NCBI GenBank assembly: GCA_002342685.1
Contig: DDQN01000059.1
Location: 22,992-86,991, forward strand
DNA: 64,000 bases
Reading direction: 5' to 3'
Origin: Vibrio sp. UBA2441
GTDB lineage: Bacteria; Pseudomonadota; Gammaproteobacteria; Enterobacterales; Vibrionaceae
Part shown: in pieces, positions 20,401 through 28,981 of the stretch
Layout: every line of letters starts with the position of its first letter
Numbering within the stretch: position 1 is the first letter of the stretch
Translations under genes and position numbers: made by a program
Notes under the pieces: model-generated
Database searches by the model: none
The model's input: the letters and a program-made list of their open reading frames with translations, nothing else
Told to the model about the DNA's origin: nothing

Positions 20401-23218
20401 AGTAACCCAGATTCTGGCAACATCAAACCAGGCTCCGATTACAGGTAATCAAAGCAATATGACAGATCAGAATTCATCTTCGTTCATAAAAAATCAGCAA
20501 CTCGCACAGCAGGTTCATAAAGCATTCCTTCAAAGCAGGGAGCAAGGCCTGAAGATAGCAGATGCGCTAATGAAGGCTCAGTTGCAACAAGTTACTTCTC
20601 AGGTCAGCACCGAGCCGGCATCCGTGTTAAGCCCTCAAGCGGTTGCTGTTTCGGCGGAAAGCGCTGTTATAGCTAAGCCTATACGTAAACCTTGTATATG
20701 GGATTACGATGATTTAGTTGAATACGCAGAAGGCGATATTGCCAAGGTATTTGGCTCAGATTACGCCATTATTGATAGCTATTCTCGCCGTGTTAGATTG
20801 CCGACGACAGACTATTTATTAGTTTCTCGGGTCACAAAACTTGATGCAACCATGCTTGAATACAAACCAAGTACCATGACCACGGAATACGATATTCCTG
20901 TTAATGCTCCCTATTTGGTTGATGGACAAATCCCATGGGCCGTGGCTGTAGAGTCAGGCCAGTGTGATTTAATGCTGATAAGTTATCTGGGTATCGATTT
21001 TGAAAACAAGGGTGAGCGAGTTTATCGCCTGCTTGATTGCACGCTTACCTTCCTCGGTGACTTACCTCGTGGCGGTGATACATTACGTTACGACATCTCC
21101 ATCAATAATTTTGCCCGTAATGGCGATACGTTACTGTTTTTCTTCTCTTATGAGTGTTTTGTCGGCGATAAAATGATCCTGAAAATGGATAACGGCTGCG
21201 CAGGGTTCTTTACCGATGAAGAGCTGGCGGACGGTAAAGGGGTTATCCATACAGAAGAAGAAATAAAGGCAAGAAACCTTGTGGTTAAGCAGCGTTTTAA
21301 TCCATTGTTGCATTGCCCTAAAACACAGTTTGATTATCACTCACTGCACCATTTGCTGAATGGGAATATTGCAGCTTGTTTCGGTGATAGCCATCATTCT
21401 GATCGTATTCAGCCTTCACTGTGCTTTAGTTCTGAGAAGTTTATGATGATCGAGCGAGTTAGCCGTGTTGAGCCACAAGGTGGTGCATGGGGGCTTGGTT
21501 TGATTGAAGGTCATAAACAACTAGAGCCAGAACATTGGTATTTCCCTTGCCACTTTAAGGATGACTCGGTCATGGCTGGGTCATTGATGGCAGAAGGTTG
21601 TGGTCAGTTGCTTCAGTTCTATATGATGCATTTAGGCCTTCATACCCAAGTTAGCAATGGTCGTTTTCAACCGCTGGAAAATGCCTCTCAACAAGTACGT
21701 TGTCGTGGTCAGGTATTGCCGCAATCGGCTGTACTGACTTATCGAATGGAAGTGACAGAGATAGGCTTAAGCCCCCGTCCTTACGCAAAAGCCAATATTG
21801 ATATTTTGCTTGATGGCAAAGTCGTGGTCGATTTCCAAAACCTGGGTGTGATGATAAAAGAAGAGGCGGAATGTACCCGCTATGATCTGCTCGAGGAAGC
21901 GCCAGTCGTTGAACTCACCGAAGTTCCGGTTGTGCAAAAGCAGGCGTCTGAGAACGCACCTCTGATGGCTCAGATACCGGATCTAAACACCGCCCAGAAT
22001 AAAGGGGTGATCCCGCTTCAGCACGTTGAAGCACCGATGACGCCGGATTATCCAAACCGGACACCAGACACTGTACCGTTTACCCCATACCATATGTTCG
22101 AATTTGCTACGGGTGATATCGAAAAATGTTTCGGTTCTGATTTTGCAATCTATCGTGGCATGATCCCACCGCGTACGCCGTGTGGTGATTTGCAACTGAC
22201 GACCCGTGTTATTGAAGTCAATGGTACGCGTGGAGACTTTAAAACACCGTCATCGTGTATTGCTGAATATGAAGTGCCAGAGAACGCATGGTATTTCGAC
22301 GAAAATAGCCATGACAGCTTAATGCCATACTCAGTACTGATGGAAATTTCGTTGCAGCCTAATGGGTTTATCTCCGGTTATATGGGAACTACGCTAGGTT
22401 TCCCGGGCTTGGAGCTATTTTTCCGTAACCTTGACGGTAGCGGCAAGATGTTACGCAACGTTGACTTGCGTGGTAAAACTATCGTCAATGATTCTCGGCT
22501 GCTTTCAACCGTTATGATGGGGTCGAATATCATTCAGAGTTTCAGTTTTGAGTTAAGTACCGATGGTGTTCCTTTCTATGAAGGTACTGCGGTATTTGGT
22601 TATTTCAAAGGGGATGCACTGAAAGATCAACTTGGTCTGGATAACGGTCAGGTGAAACAACCATGGCACATCGAAAATAATCGTACACCGGATGTCAGCA
22701 TAAACCTGCTTGATAAAGGGAGTCGTTACTTCAATGCACCAACCTTGTTAACGGGTGAATTACAGCCACATTATAAGTTGGCTGGTGGCCGCCTGAACTT
22801 TATAGATAAGGTCGAAATCACCAGCGACGGCGGTAAAGCTGGCTTAGGTTATTTGCACGCTGAACGTACCATTGACCCAAGCGATTGGTTTTTCCAGTTC
22901 CATTTCCACCAAGATCCGGTTATGCCCGGTTCACTAGGCGTAGAAGCCATTATTGAACTGATGCAGACCTATGCAATCAACAAAGATCTAGGTGCCGGTT
23001 TCCGTTCGCCTAAGTTTGGTCAGATTCAGTCTGAAGTTAAATGGAAATATCGTGGCCAAATTAATCCGCTAAATAAACAGATGTCACTGGATGTACACAT
23101 TACTTCTATCGAGGAGATAGATGGTAAGAAGGTTATTATCGGTGATGCAAACTTAAGTAAAGATGGCCTGCGTATATACGAACTGTCTGATATCGCTATC
23201 TGTATTGAAGAAGCCTGA
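17474..23218 (+). CDS. pfaC: PUFA synthase subunit C: KS-CLF-DH-DH
   Basis: This 1914-residue subunit starts with an ATG that overlaps the pfaB stop (ATGA) after a strong AAGGAGAA site. The first ketosynthase (about 5-460) has active-site Cys204 in LDAACASSVYS. The second ketosynthase-like domain (about 490-830) has ISAAEQSVAR where the Cys would be, so it is a chain-length factor rather than a catalyst. Two FabA-like dehydratase/isomerase domains follow: His1360 in FPCHFKDDSVMAGS and His1810 in FQFHFHQDPVMPGS. These set the cis double bonds. The linker around 940-980 is a degenerate run of HxPK units, and a short in-frame DNA duplication lies near residue 804. Confidence 0.97.
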   Translation: MSSHHQTKIAIVGLANLYPDADTPKAFWNNLLDKKDSRTTLTAEKLGADPTAYQGLQGESDRFYCDKGGYVENFTFDASGYRLPAESFSGLDDSFLWAIDTSRKALADAGIAPDANVLERTGVVMGALSFPTTRSNDLFLPLYHSAVEKALQTTLANPDFLLSPSNETQTSINPANGVAAHNASKLIADALGLGSAQLSLDAACASSVYSLKLACDYLNTGKADMMLAGAVSGADPFFINMGFSIFHAYPDHGVSVPFDSNSKGLFAGEGAGVLVLKRLEDAERDGDHIYAVVNGIGLSNDGRGQFVLSPNSKGQVQAFERAYEASDLSPESIEVIECHATGTPLGDKVELTSMERFFADKLNNSQVPLIGSAKSNLGHLLTAAGMPGIMKMIFAMKEGLLPPSINLTTPLSSPDSLFGAHTLPNQVQPWPDKEGNTERCAGVSVFGFGGCNAHLLLEAWQGPSEKTASSATVSLENEDKKTAISQLKVTGLASHFGKLNSINALNHAIETGTDAFIALPKKRWKGLDQHSDILSKFGLHSVPEGGYIDQFEFDFLRFKVPPNEDDRLISQQLLLMKVADEAIRDAKLESGQKVAVLVAMETELEMHQFRGRVNLHTQLSDSLSNMGIQLSDSEYQALETIAMDSVLDAAKLNQYTSFIGNIMASRIASLWDFNGPAFTISAAEQSVARCIDVAQNLMSQESLDAVVIAAVDLSGSAEQVILKNRITPVASTAQDSGWKVGEGAGAIVLVDKQKQPDSSYAEISALGFSQLNSSKNLTDSLLTQTGISEINLRVLEINQAPESAHISKSTHISKSTHAVQFPLVNASITQASQRLGHCYSASGMASILHGLLSLNNTASHASSKSAMVANISEDQCSQLLFSQSEAEIESLNLRLKNDLPADSKRQLIKQVSLGGRDIYQHIVNADLPELATIQKKAVNAKPQVLKSHVPTFCESKFHEPKLHMPKPHVQAPINSSVTQILATSNQAPITGNQSNMTDQNSSSFIKNQQLAQQVHKAFLQSREQGLKIADALMKAQLQQVTSQVSTEPASVLSPQAVAVSAESAVIAKPIRKPCIWDYDDLVEYAEGDIAKVFGSDYAIIDSYSRRVRLPTTDYLLVSRVTKLDATMLEYKPSTMTTEYDIPVNAPYLVDGQIPWAVAVESGQCDLMLISYLGIDFENKGERVYRLLDCTLTFLGDLPRGGDTLRYDISINNFARNGDTLLFFFSYECFVGDKMILKMDNGCAGFFTDEELADGKGVIHTEEEIKARNLVVKQRFNPLLHCPKTQFDYHSLHHLLNGNIAACFGDSHHSDRIQPSLCFSSEKFMMIERVSRVEPQGGAWGLGLIEGHKQLEPEHWYFPCHFKDDSVMAGSLMAEGCGQLLQFYMMHLGLHTQVSNGRFQPLENASQQVRCRGQVLPQSAVLTYRMEVTEIGLSPRPYAKANIDILLDGKVVVDFQNLGVMIKEEAECTRYDLLEEAPVVELTEVPVVQKQASENAPLMAQIPDLNTAQNKGVIPLQHVEAPMTPDYPNRTPDTVPFTPYHMFEFATGDIEKCFGSDFAIYRGMIPPRTPCGDLQLTTRVIEVNGTRGDFKTPSSCIAEYEVPENAWYFDENSHDSLMPYSVLMEISLQPNGFISGYMGTTLGFPGLELFFRNLDGSGKMLRNVDLRGKTIVNDSRLLSTVMMGSNIIQSFSFELSTDGVPFYEGTAVFGYFKGDALKDQLGLDNGQVKQPWHIENNRTPDVSINLLDKGSRYFNAPTLLTGELQPHYKLAGGRLNFIDKVEITSDGGKAGLGYLHAERTIDPSDWFFQFHFHQDPVMPGSLGVEAIIELMQTYAINKDLGAGFRSPKFGQIQSEVKWKYRGQINPLNKQMSLDVHITSIEEIDGKKVIIGDANLSKDGLRIYELSDIAICIEEA
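19884..19924 (+). repeat. 18-bp in-frame tandem duplication inside pfaC
   Basis: CCCATATATCAAAAAGTA occurs twice back to back (19884-19901 and 19902-19919), followed by the first five bases of a third copy. It encodes a repeated HISKST in a surface-type segment of the chain-length-factor domain and keeps the frame, so it is a tolerated slippage product. Confidence 0.85.
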
Positions 23219-23233
23219 GAAAGGGTAATAAAT

Positions 23234-24874
23234 ATGACGACTCATCAAGCAACATTAAATAATGAAAAACTGTCGCCGTGGCCGTGGCAGGTTGAAGAAA
23301 ATAGAACCCAATTTTCTACAGATGCGATGGCTCAGATCTTAAAAGATCTCAGCCTCGGCTGTTATCTGGTAAATCATCCAGAAAAAGGACTGGGTATCAG
23401 TCAGGATGCCACCCTTGTTTCTGGAGAGAGCGCCAGTGCCAATAACGCTCATCCGGTCAGTGCTTTTGCTCCGGCGCTTGGAACACAAAGCCTTGGTGAT
23501 AGTGAGTTCTGCCGGGTGCATGGCGTGAAATACGCATACTATGCGGGAGCGATGGCGAATGGTATCTCTTCTGAAGAGCTGGTTATTGCGCTCGGTCAGG
23601 CTGGCATACTCTGTTCTTTTGGTGCTGCAGGTTTGATCCCATCCAGAGTGGAGCAAGCAATTAACCGTATTCAAGCGGCATTACCTAACGGCCCCTATGC
23701 GTTTAACTTGATCCACAGCCCTAGCGAGCCCGCGCTTGAGCGCGGTAGCGTAGAGCTGTTTTTAAAACATAAAGTGCGTACTGTCGAAGCGTCTGCTTTT
23801 TTAGGTTTGACACCACAAATTGTTCAATATCGCGCTGCGGGTTTAAGCCGCGACGCAAAAGGCGAAATCCAAATAAGCAACAAAGTGATCGCAAAAGTTA
23901 GCCGTACCGAAGTGGCACGTAAATTCATGGAACCTGCGCCGGTGAAGATCCTTCAAGCATTAGTGAATGAAGGGCGGATAACCGCAGAGCAAATGGAACT
24001 GGCACAGCATGTTCCTATGGCTGACGATATTACCGCAGAAGCGGATTCGGGAGGACATACCGATAATCGTCCTCTGGTTACACTATTGCCGACGATATTA
24101 GCATTGAAAGAAGAGATTCAAGCTCAGTACAAATTCAAGATCCCACTACGTGTTGGTTCTGGTGGAGGTATTGGTACTCCTGATGCAGCGTTGGCAGCTT
24201 TTAACATGGGCGCTGCTTTTATTGTTACGGGTTCTATTAATCAGGCCTGTATTGAAGCGGGAGCAAGTGAGCATACTCGTAAACTGCTTGCCACCACAGA
24301 GATGGCGGATGTCACCATGGCTCCAGCTGCGGATATGTTCGAAATGGGGGTAAAATTACAGGTGGTCAAACGTGGCACACTATTCCCGATGCGAGCAAAT
24401 AAGCTGTATGAAATATATACGCGTTATGATTCTATCGAGGCCATTCCTGCAGATGAACGGCATAAGTTGGAGACACAGGTTTTCCGCTCAACGCTTGATG
24501 ATATTTGGGCGGGTACGGTGGCACACTTTAACGAGCGGGATCCTAAACAGATCGTTCGTGCCGAAGGTAACCCAAAACGTAAAATGGCGTTGATTTTCCG
24601 TTGGTATCTTGGCTTATCAAGTCGTTGGTCGAATACAGGAGAAGCAGGGCGAGAAATGGACTATCAAATCTGGGCTGGCCCTGCACTAGGCGCATTCAAT
24701 GCTTGGGCAAAGGACAGTTACCTTGATAACTATCAAGACCGCCGCGCCGCTGATTTAGCCAAGCATCTGATGCATGGTGCAGCTTATTTAGCACGGGTTA
24801 ATCTGCTGACTGCACAGGGTATAAAACTCCCTAGAGAGCTTGCACGCTGGAAGCCGATAGAGATGATGGTCTAA
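23234..24874 (+). CDS. pfaD: PUFA synthase enoyl reductase subunit
   Basis: This 546-residue protein belongs to the FMN-dependent nitronate monooxygenase/2-nitropropane dioxygenase-like TIM-barrel group used as the trans-acting enoyl reductase of PUFA synthases. Flavin-binding features include GIGTPDAALAAFNMGAAF near 310 and the ADSGGHTDNRPL segment near 275. It reduces the enoyl intermediates that should become saturated. It follows pfaC after 15 bases, with an AGAAAGGG site before the ATG, and completes the pfaABCD order. A strong hairpin terminator lies 37 bases after its stop. Confidence 0.96.
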   Translation: MTTHQATLNNEKLSPWPWQVEENRTQFSTDAMAQILKDLSLGCYLVNHPEKGLGISQDATLVSGESASANNAHPVSAFAPALGTQSLGDSEFCRVHGVKYAYYAGAMANGISSEELVIALGQAGILCSFGAAGLIPSRVEQAINRIQAALPNGPYAFNLIHSPSEPALERGSVELFLKHKVRTVEASAFLGLTPQIVQYRAAGLSRDAKGEIQISNKVIAKVSRTEVARKFMEPAPVKILQALVNEGRITAEQMELAQHVPMADDITAEADSGGHTDNRPLVTLLPTILALKEEIQAQYKFKIPLRVGSGGGIGTPDAALAAFNMGAAFIVTGSINQACIEAGASEHTRKLLATTEMADVTMAPAADMFEMGVKLQVVKRGTLFPMRANKLYEIYTRYDSIEAIPADERHKLETQVFRSTLDDIWAGTVAHFNERDPKQIVRAEGNPKRKMALIFRWYLGLSSRWSNTGEAGREMDYQIWAGPALGAFNAWAKDSYLDNYQDRRAADLAKHLMHGAAYLARVNLLTAQGIKLPRELARWKPIEMMV

Positions 24875-24910
24875 CCGTTATCTAGTGTGACTGGTATTGC
24901 TGTATCGAAG

Positions 24911-24942
24911 CGCGCCTCACTTTAATCAAAAGGTGAGGCGCG
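24911..24942. terminator. Intrinsic terminator after pfaD, possibly bidirectional
   Basis: The 10-bp perfect stem CGCGCCTCAC / GTGAGGCGCG has a 12-base loop and is followed by TTTATTA. It sits between the convergent pfaD and YhcH-type genes. Confidence 0.85.
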
Positions 24943-24966
24943 TTTATTAGATCAATACGGTCAAGA

Positions 24967-25434
24967 TTATTGATGGAATAACTGGTATGGGATTTTAATT
25001 ATCGCTTTTCTGACCGCAGATGGTTGGTCAATTGCGCATAAGGGGCGATGGATCTGATTTGGGTAAAATAAGGCGAAATCACCAGAGTGTAGATCAACAA
25101 AATTTTCATTTTGTACTTCAGGCAGGAAGTGCAGGTCGTTTTCTAACTCATTAATGTCTTTCAAATCCTGGCTCAATGAATTTGAATAACCGATTCGTTC
25201 CTCACCTTGCAGAATAATCTGTACATCAGTGTAGTGTTTATGTATTTCAGCCTTACGCTGAGAGGTGGGTTCAGTTTCTGCTGAGACTAATACGACAAAC
25301 GCACCTTCTTCAGTAAGGGGGTATTTTCCATCTGGATTTTCTTTTGCAATGATAGAAGCCTGATCGATCATTTCTGATAGTTTCTTATCAGTAAAAGGGA
25401 TAAGTTCCAATTGTTCTATATTTCCAAATAACAT
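24967..25434 (-). CDS. YhcH/YjgK/YiaL family protein (sugar anomerase-like)
   Basis: This 155-residue protein matches the small cupin-like YhcH/YjgK/YiaL (EbgC-related) family. Seen features are the start MLFGNIEQLEL, the HKHYTDVQIILQGEERIGY core with His residues suited to metal binding, and the late FALFYPNQIHRPL motif. Members act on carbohydrates or sialic acid anomers; the substrate here is not determined. It lies next to a uronate-catabolism module, which hints at sugar metabolism. The upstream region is about 170 bp with no operon partner directly in front. Confidence 0.85.
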   Translation of the reverse strand: MLFGNIEQLELIPFTDKKLSEMIDQASIIAKENPDGKYPLTEEGAFVVLVSAETEPTSQRKAEIHKHYTDVQIILQGEERIGYSNSLSQDLKDINELENDLHFLPEVQNENFVDLHSGDFALFYPNQIHRPLCAIDQPSAVRKAIIKIPYQLFHQ

Positions 25435-25560
25435 TTCTGAGCTACCTTAATTTGTTAGGGTACGTCGTTAAGCACTTCTTTGGTTATGGCGCTTGATAAA
25501 ATTGAACCTATGGTTTGATTTTAAATGTATCATGACTTTGTTTTTATGTGTAGGAATAAA

Positions 25561-25585
25561 AAACCAGCCTAATGAGGCTGGGTTT
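25561..25585 (-). terminator. Intrinsic terminator for the YgjV-type gene
   Basis: The arms AAACCAGCCT and AGGCTGGGTTT flank a 4-base AATG loop (one bulged G). Read on the minus strand the stem is followed by a T run, as expected for a terminator 17 bases downstream of the gene's stop. Confidence 0.75.
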
Positions 25586-25601
25586 ATTGAGTTTGATATG
25601 T

Positions 25602-26123
25602 TCAAACGGCTTGTTTTTCATCTGAGCATTTTTTATTTTTACTTAACCTGTAGATAGTAAAAATATTCATTGTGATCACTGTGATTTCTAACAAGATACC
25701 GCCAATTGAGCCTACCAATATATTATTAGTTAACCAGCACGTTGCCCCTACCAGAAAGCAGATACGCATTCTTATTCCGCTTAAAGCAAACATTGCGTAG
25801 GTGCCAATTGTGGTGCCGATGATAGGGAATAGTTCCCACCAATCATTGGCCATATACAGGCCTAAACTCAATCCGACGATAATAAATATTGCAGCGATGT
25901 ATTTTGAAGATGTATAAATGGATGCACCTGTCCTTAGTGCGGATAGGCTTGCACCTACCGCAGACATAACAGACCCAAGCAACAAGTAATGAAAGAGATG
26001 GTTGATATTAAATATCAGCATTATCACTTTTAGTTTTCGATCATCTTTTTGATAAAACGTCGAAAGGCCTAACCCAAAGCTTACAAACCCAAGAAGTTGG
26101 GCTATTGAAAAATCAATTTCCAT
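25602..26123 (-). CDS. ygjV: YgjV-family inner membrane protein
   Basis: This 173-residue protein consists almost entirely of hydrophobic segments: about five to six membrane spans with short polar loops. The N-terminal QLLGFVSFGLGLSTFYQKDDRKLK and the NHLFHYLLLGS stretch fit the bacterial Imp-YgjV family. No enzymatic motif is visible and the family function is not established. The Lys-rich C-terminal tail is probably cytoplasmic. It has its own terminator, so it is probably monocistronic. Confidence 0.8.
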   Translation of the reverse strand: MEIDFSIAQLLGFVSFGLGLSTFYQKDDRKLKVIMLIFNINHLFHYLLLGSVMSAVGASLSALRTGASIYTSSKYIAAIFIIVGLSLGLYMANDWWELFPIIGTTIGTYAMFALSGIRMRICFLVGATCWLTNNILVGSIGGILLEITVITMNIFTIYRLSKNKKCSDEKQAV

Positions 26124-26541
26124 CTTTTTCCTTTGAACTCAAATGACTGCACTCTTTCGCAGAAATTCTAATGTATTAATAATTCAGTGAGCTGACCAAC
26201 CTTCATCCACGGTGATGGTGTGGCTCAAGCGCCATGCTTTGGCCTGAACCGATATCGCATTCTGTTATTAATGAGACGTTGTCTTCCAAACTGAATAAAT
26301 AAAGAACCATAAAATATCCTGAAACGATTATGCATTATGGACCTGATTTAATATGAAGTACTAGCGATTTCTAATATTTACTAGGTCACAAATAGTAATG
26401 AACACTACCGATATAAAAAAATGAAATGTTATTTCAAAAAATAACACGCACTCGATCACAGAATGAATTTATTCATATCTGATCGATATTGATTATATGT
26501 GAATTTTCTATAAGCTGGTGTTTATCAGTGAGGAGTTATTT
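26124..26541. promoter_or_regulatory. Intergenic control region before kduI
   Basis: This 418-bp gap lies between the divergent YgjV-type gene and kduI. The part nearest kduI is AT-rich and holds two palindromes: TGAAAT-GTT-ATTTCA at 26422-26436 and ATGAAT-TT-ATTCAT at 26463-26476. No gene is seen. Confidence 0.6.
26422..26436. promoter_or_regulatory. Candidate KdgR-type (IclR) operator upstream of kduI
   Basis: TGAAAT-GTT-ATTTCA is a perfect 6-3-6 palindrome about 105 bases before the kduI start. It resembles the TGAAAC/GTTTCA-type site of KdgR regulators that control pectin and uronate genes. An IclR-family gene lies at the end of this cluster, which makes it the natural candidate ligand. 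Confidence 0.55.
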
Positions 26542-27381
26542 ATGTTTATCAATTACAACAACAATCCGGCAGATGCCAAGCAGTATGATACAACTCGGTT
26601 GAGAAGTGAGTTTTTGACTGAAAATTTGTTTATTAATGAAGATGTTACAATGGTTTATAGCCATATAGATCGCATTGTTTCTATCGGCGTTTGTCCGTCA
26701 GATAAACCATTAAAGCTTGATGATTTTGTAGACAAAAAGACATTTGGTACTGAGTTTTTACTGCAACGCCGTGAGCTGGGCATTGTTAATTTGGGTGGCA
26801 AAGCTGAAGTACGCTGCCAAGAAAATAGCTACGTTTTGGAACATTTAGACGCGCTTTATCTAGGTAAAGGCGAGCAAAATATTGAGTTTGTGTCTTTAGA
26901 AAAAGACCAAATAGCCACGCTGTATTGTTTAAGTGCGCCAGCACATCACAAATATCCGTCACGATTAATTGTTCGCGATGAAGCTAAAAAGGTTGAGCTG
27001 GGTAGCCAGGAAAATGCTAATGCGCGAGTCATTAACCAATATCTGCATCCGGACGTATTACCTACCTGCCAATTGTGTATGGGAGTGACTCACCTACTAC
27101 CCGGCAGTGTGTGGAATACGATGCCTGCGCACACTCATGAGAGAAGAATGGAGGCTTACCTCTACTTTAATATCGAACCTTCACAAGTGGTATTCCACTT
27201 TATGGGGGAGCCACAAGAAACCCGACATCTGATTGTACGAGATAAGCAATTGGTCCTATCACCAAGCTGGTCTATTCATTCCGGATGTGGCACACAAAAC
27301 TATAGTTTTGTTTGGGGTATGTTAGGCGAAAACCAAACCTTTGATGATATGGATTTTGTCGACATGAATGTCATTTGTTAA
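26542..27381 (+). CDS. kduI: 5-keto-4-deoxyuronate isomerase
   Basis: KduI interconverts 5-keto-4-deoxyuronate and 3-deoxy-D-glycero-2,5-hexodiulosonate in the breakdown of unsaturated uronates from pectin and similar polysaccharides. The 279-residue cupin shows the zinc site as HTHERRMEAY (His197, His199, Glu204). I chose the ATG at 26542, because GAGGAG lies 6 bases upstream and the length matches the usual 278-279. The longer GTG start at 26518 has no ribosome site. The next pathway enzyme (KduD) and lyases are not in the window, so the rest of the pathway must be elsewhere. Confidence 0.93.
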   Translation: MFINYNNNPADAKQYDTTRLRSEFLTENLFINEDVTMVYSHIDRIVSIGVCPSDKPLKLDDFVDKKTFGTEFLLQRRELGIVNLGGKAEVRCQENSYVLEHLDALYLGKGEQNIEFVSLEKDQIATLYCLSAPAHHKYPSRLIVRDEAKKVELGSQENANARVINQYLHPDVLPTCQLCMGVTHLLPGSVWNTMPAHTHERRMEAYLYFNIEPSQVVFHFMGEPQETRHLIVRDKQLVLSPSWSIHSGCGTQNYSFVWGMLGENQTFDDMDFVDMNVIC

Positions 27382-27418
27382 CCAATATAATAATTTGTCC
27401 CTATATGGAGATATCTAC

Positions 27419-28408
27419 ATGTTAAAAAGTAAAACGTTGAAACTTGCAGCACTCGCGGTAACTATCGGAAGTTCACTAAGCTTTTCATCAATAGCGTCTG
27501 CAACAATGGAAATAAAAGCGGCCTTTAACCAGTCTGATAAACACCCCCAGTTTCTTGCATTGCAAGATTTTGGTAAGAAACTAAATGAGCAAACGGATGG
27601 CCGTTATAAGCTAACGGTTTACCCAAATGAGTTGCTGGGTGATCAGCGAGCAGCGCTTGAACTAGTACAAAATGGTGCTATTCAATTGGCTATGGTTGCG
27701 AACCCTCTTGTTGAAAACTATGACAAAACTTTCCGAGTGATTGGCATGCCATATATTTATGCGGGTCCAGCACATCAGGAAAAAGTATTCACCTCAGGTG
27801 AGCTTGATGGCTTGTTTGCTTCAACGAAAAAATTTGGTTTTGAAGTACTAACGGCTTATACCGCAGGCGCGAGAAGCATGTATACCAAAGAAGCGCCAGT
27901 GAAAAATATCGCAGACATGAGTGGTCAGAAAATTCGTGTTATGCAGTCAAAAACTATGATTAAGATGTTATCTTGCATGGGTGGTACTGGCGTACCTATG
28001 AGCCAGGGAGAAGTGTACAGTGCAGTTCAACAAGGCGTTCTTGATGGTGCGGAAAACAACGAAATTACTTATGCTGATTTAAAACAGTATGAAGTAGCAC
28101 CTTATTTCTCGGCTACACGTCATTTAATGGTACCTGATCTATTTGTGGCCAGTAGTTCGTTCTTGGATTCAATGTCAGATCAAGACCAGAAAACACTTAA
28201 GAAATTGGCCAAAGAAAGCACTCCATTTGAGTTTAAAACTTGGAATTCACGTATCGAAGAAGCCAAAAATATCGCTAAGTCTAAAGGGGCGACATTTACC
28301 GAGGTTGATATCGTACCATTTCAGGATAGCTGTAAATCACTTCAGAGTGAGTTAATTGAAACGGCTGCTCAAAAAGCGTTGTTCAATAAAATAGTTTCAA
28401 TGCAATAG
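27419..28408 (+). CDS. TRAP transporter periplasmic substrate-binding protein, DctP family
   Basis: This 329-residue protein has a Sec signal peptide (MLKSKTLKLAALAV..., cleavage near SIASA) and the DctP fold features DGRYKLTVYPNELLGDQR and GQKIRVMQSK. The latter contains the Arg that pairs with a substrate carboxylate in this family. Placed directly after kduI, it most likely captures an unsaturated uronate or oligouronate; that substrate is inferred. The ATG at 27419 has TGGAG 8 bases upstream. The longer frame from 27368 would overlap kduI and bury the signal peptide. Confidence 0.9.
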   Translation: MLKSKTLKLAALAVTIGSSLSFSSIASATMEIKAAFNQSDKHPQFLALQDFGKKLNEQTDGRYKLTVYPNELLGDQRAALELVQNGAIQLAMVANPLVENYDKTFRVIGMPYIYAGPAHQEKVFTSGELDGLFASTKKFGFEVLTAYTAGARSMYTKEAPVKNIADMSGQKIRVMQSKTMIKMLSCMGGTGVPMSQGEVYSAVQQGVLDGAENNEITYADLKQYEVAPYFSATRHLMVPDLFVASSSFLDSMSDQDQKTLKKLAKESTPFEFKTWNSRIEEAKNIAKSKGATFTEVDIVPFQDSCKSLQSELIETAAQKALFNKIVSMQ

Positions 28409-28419
28409 AACTTGTATAA

Positions 28420-28446
28420 AAAGGCTGGATTATATGTCCAGCCTTT
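28420..28446 (+). terminator. Intercistronic stem-loop after the TRAP binding-protein gene
   Basis: The 10-bp perfect stem AAAGGCTGGA / TCCAGCCTTT has a 7-base loop and lies between the dctP-like and dctQ-like genes, ending 17 bases before the next ATG. It is not followed by a long T run. It is more likely a partial terminator or RNA 3' stabiliser, raising binding-protein expression over the permeases. Confidence 0.65.
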
Positions 28447-28462
28447 CAGGATTTAATAAGTT

Positions 28463-28966
28463 ATGCCAAATCAATTATTTAAGAAAATAGAAACCCTAAA
28501 GAGCTGGGTGGATAAGATTATATCCTCAGCTTGCATCCTTATTGTCGGTGCAATGACGATTCTGGTTACTTATCAGGTTGTTGCACGTTATTTATTTAAC
28601 AGTCCAAGTGCGGTGAGCGAAGTCTTATCGAGATACCTGTTTATCTGGTTGGTACTGTTTGGTAGTGCTTATGTTTTTGGACTTAAAGAACATATGGCTA
28701 TTACTTTTGTACGACAAAAATTCTCTGATAAAACGAGAATTTTTGTTGATATGTTTACCGAATTGGCTACAGCCACTTTTGCGTTATCCATCATGATTAT
28801 AGGCGGGTACAACAGTGCAGTTCGTCAGATGTGGCAACTTGATTCGGCTTTGCAGATACCTATGGGAGTGATTTATTCGGCCATACCGATTAGTGGTGCG
28901 CTGATTGTATTTTATTTCCTTTTTAACGAGCTTCAATTAGTTCGTCGTTTAAAACAGTTGAACTAA
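28463..28966 (+). CDS. TRAP transporter small permease, DctQ family
   Basis: This 167-residue inner-membrane protein has four hydrophobic spans: about 18-38, 52-72, 93-113 and 132-155. It carries the DctQ signature VVARYLFNSPSAVSEVLSRYLFIWLVLFGSAY. It pairs with the large permease just downstream to form the sodium-driven TRAP channel. It starts 16 bases after the intercistronic hairpin, and its gene ends 15 bases before the large subunit, so the two are probably co-translated. Confidence 0.9.
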   Translation: MPNQLFKKIETLKSWVDKIISSACILIVGAMTILVTYQVVARYLFNSPSAVSEVLSRYLFIWLVLFGSAYVFGLKEHMAITFVRQKFSDKTRIFVDMFTELATATFALSIMIIGGYNSAVRQMWQLDSALQIPMGVIYSAIPISGALIVFYFLFNELQLVRRLKQLN

Positions 28967-28981
28967 CCAGAGATACTTATT

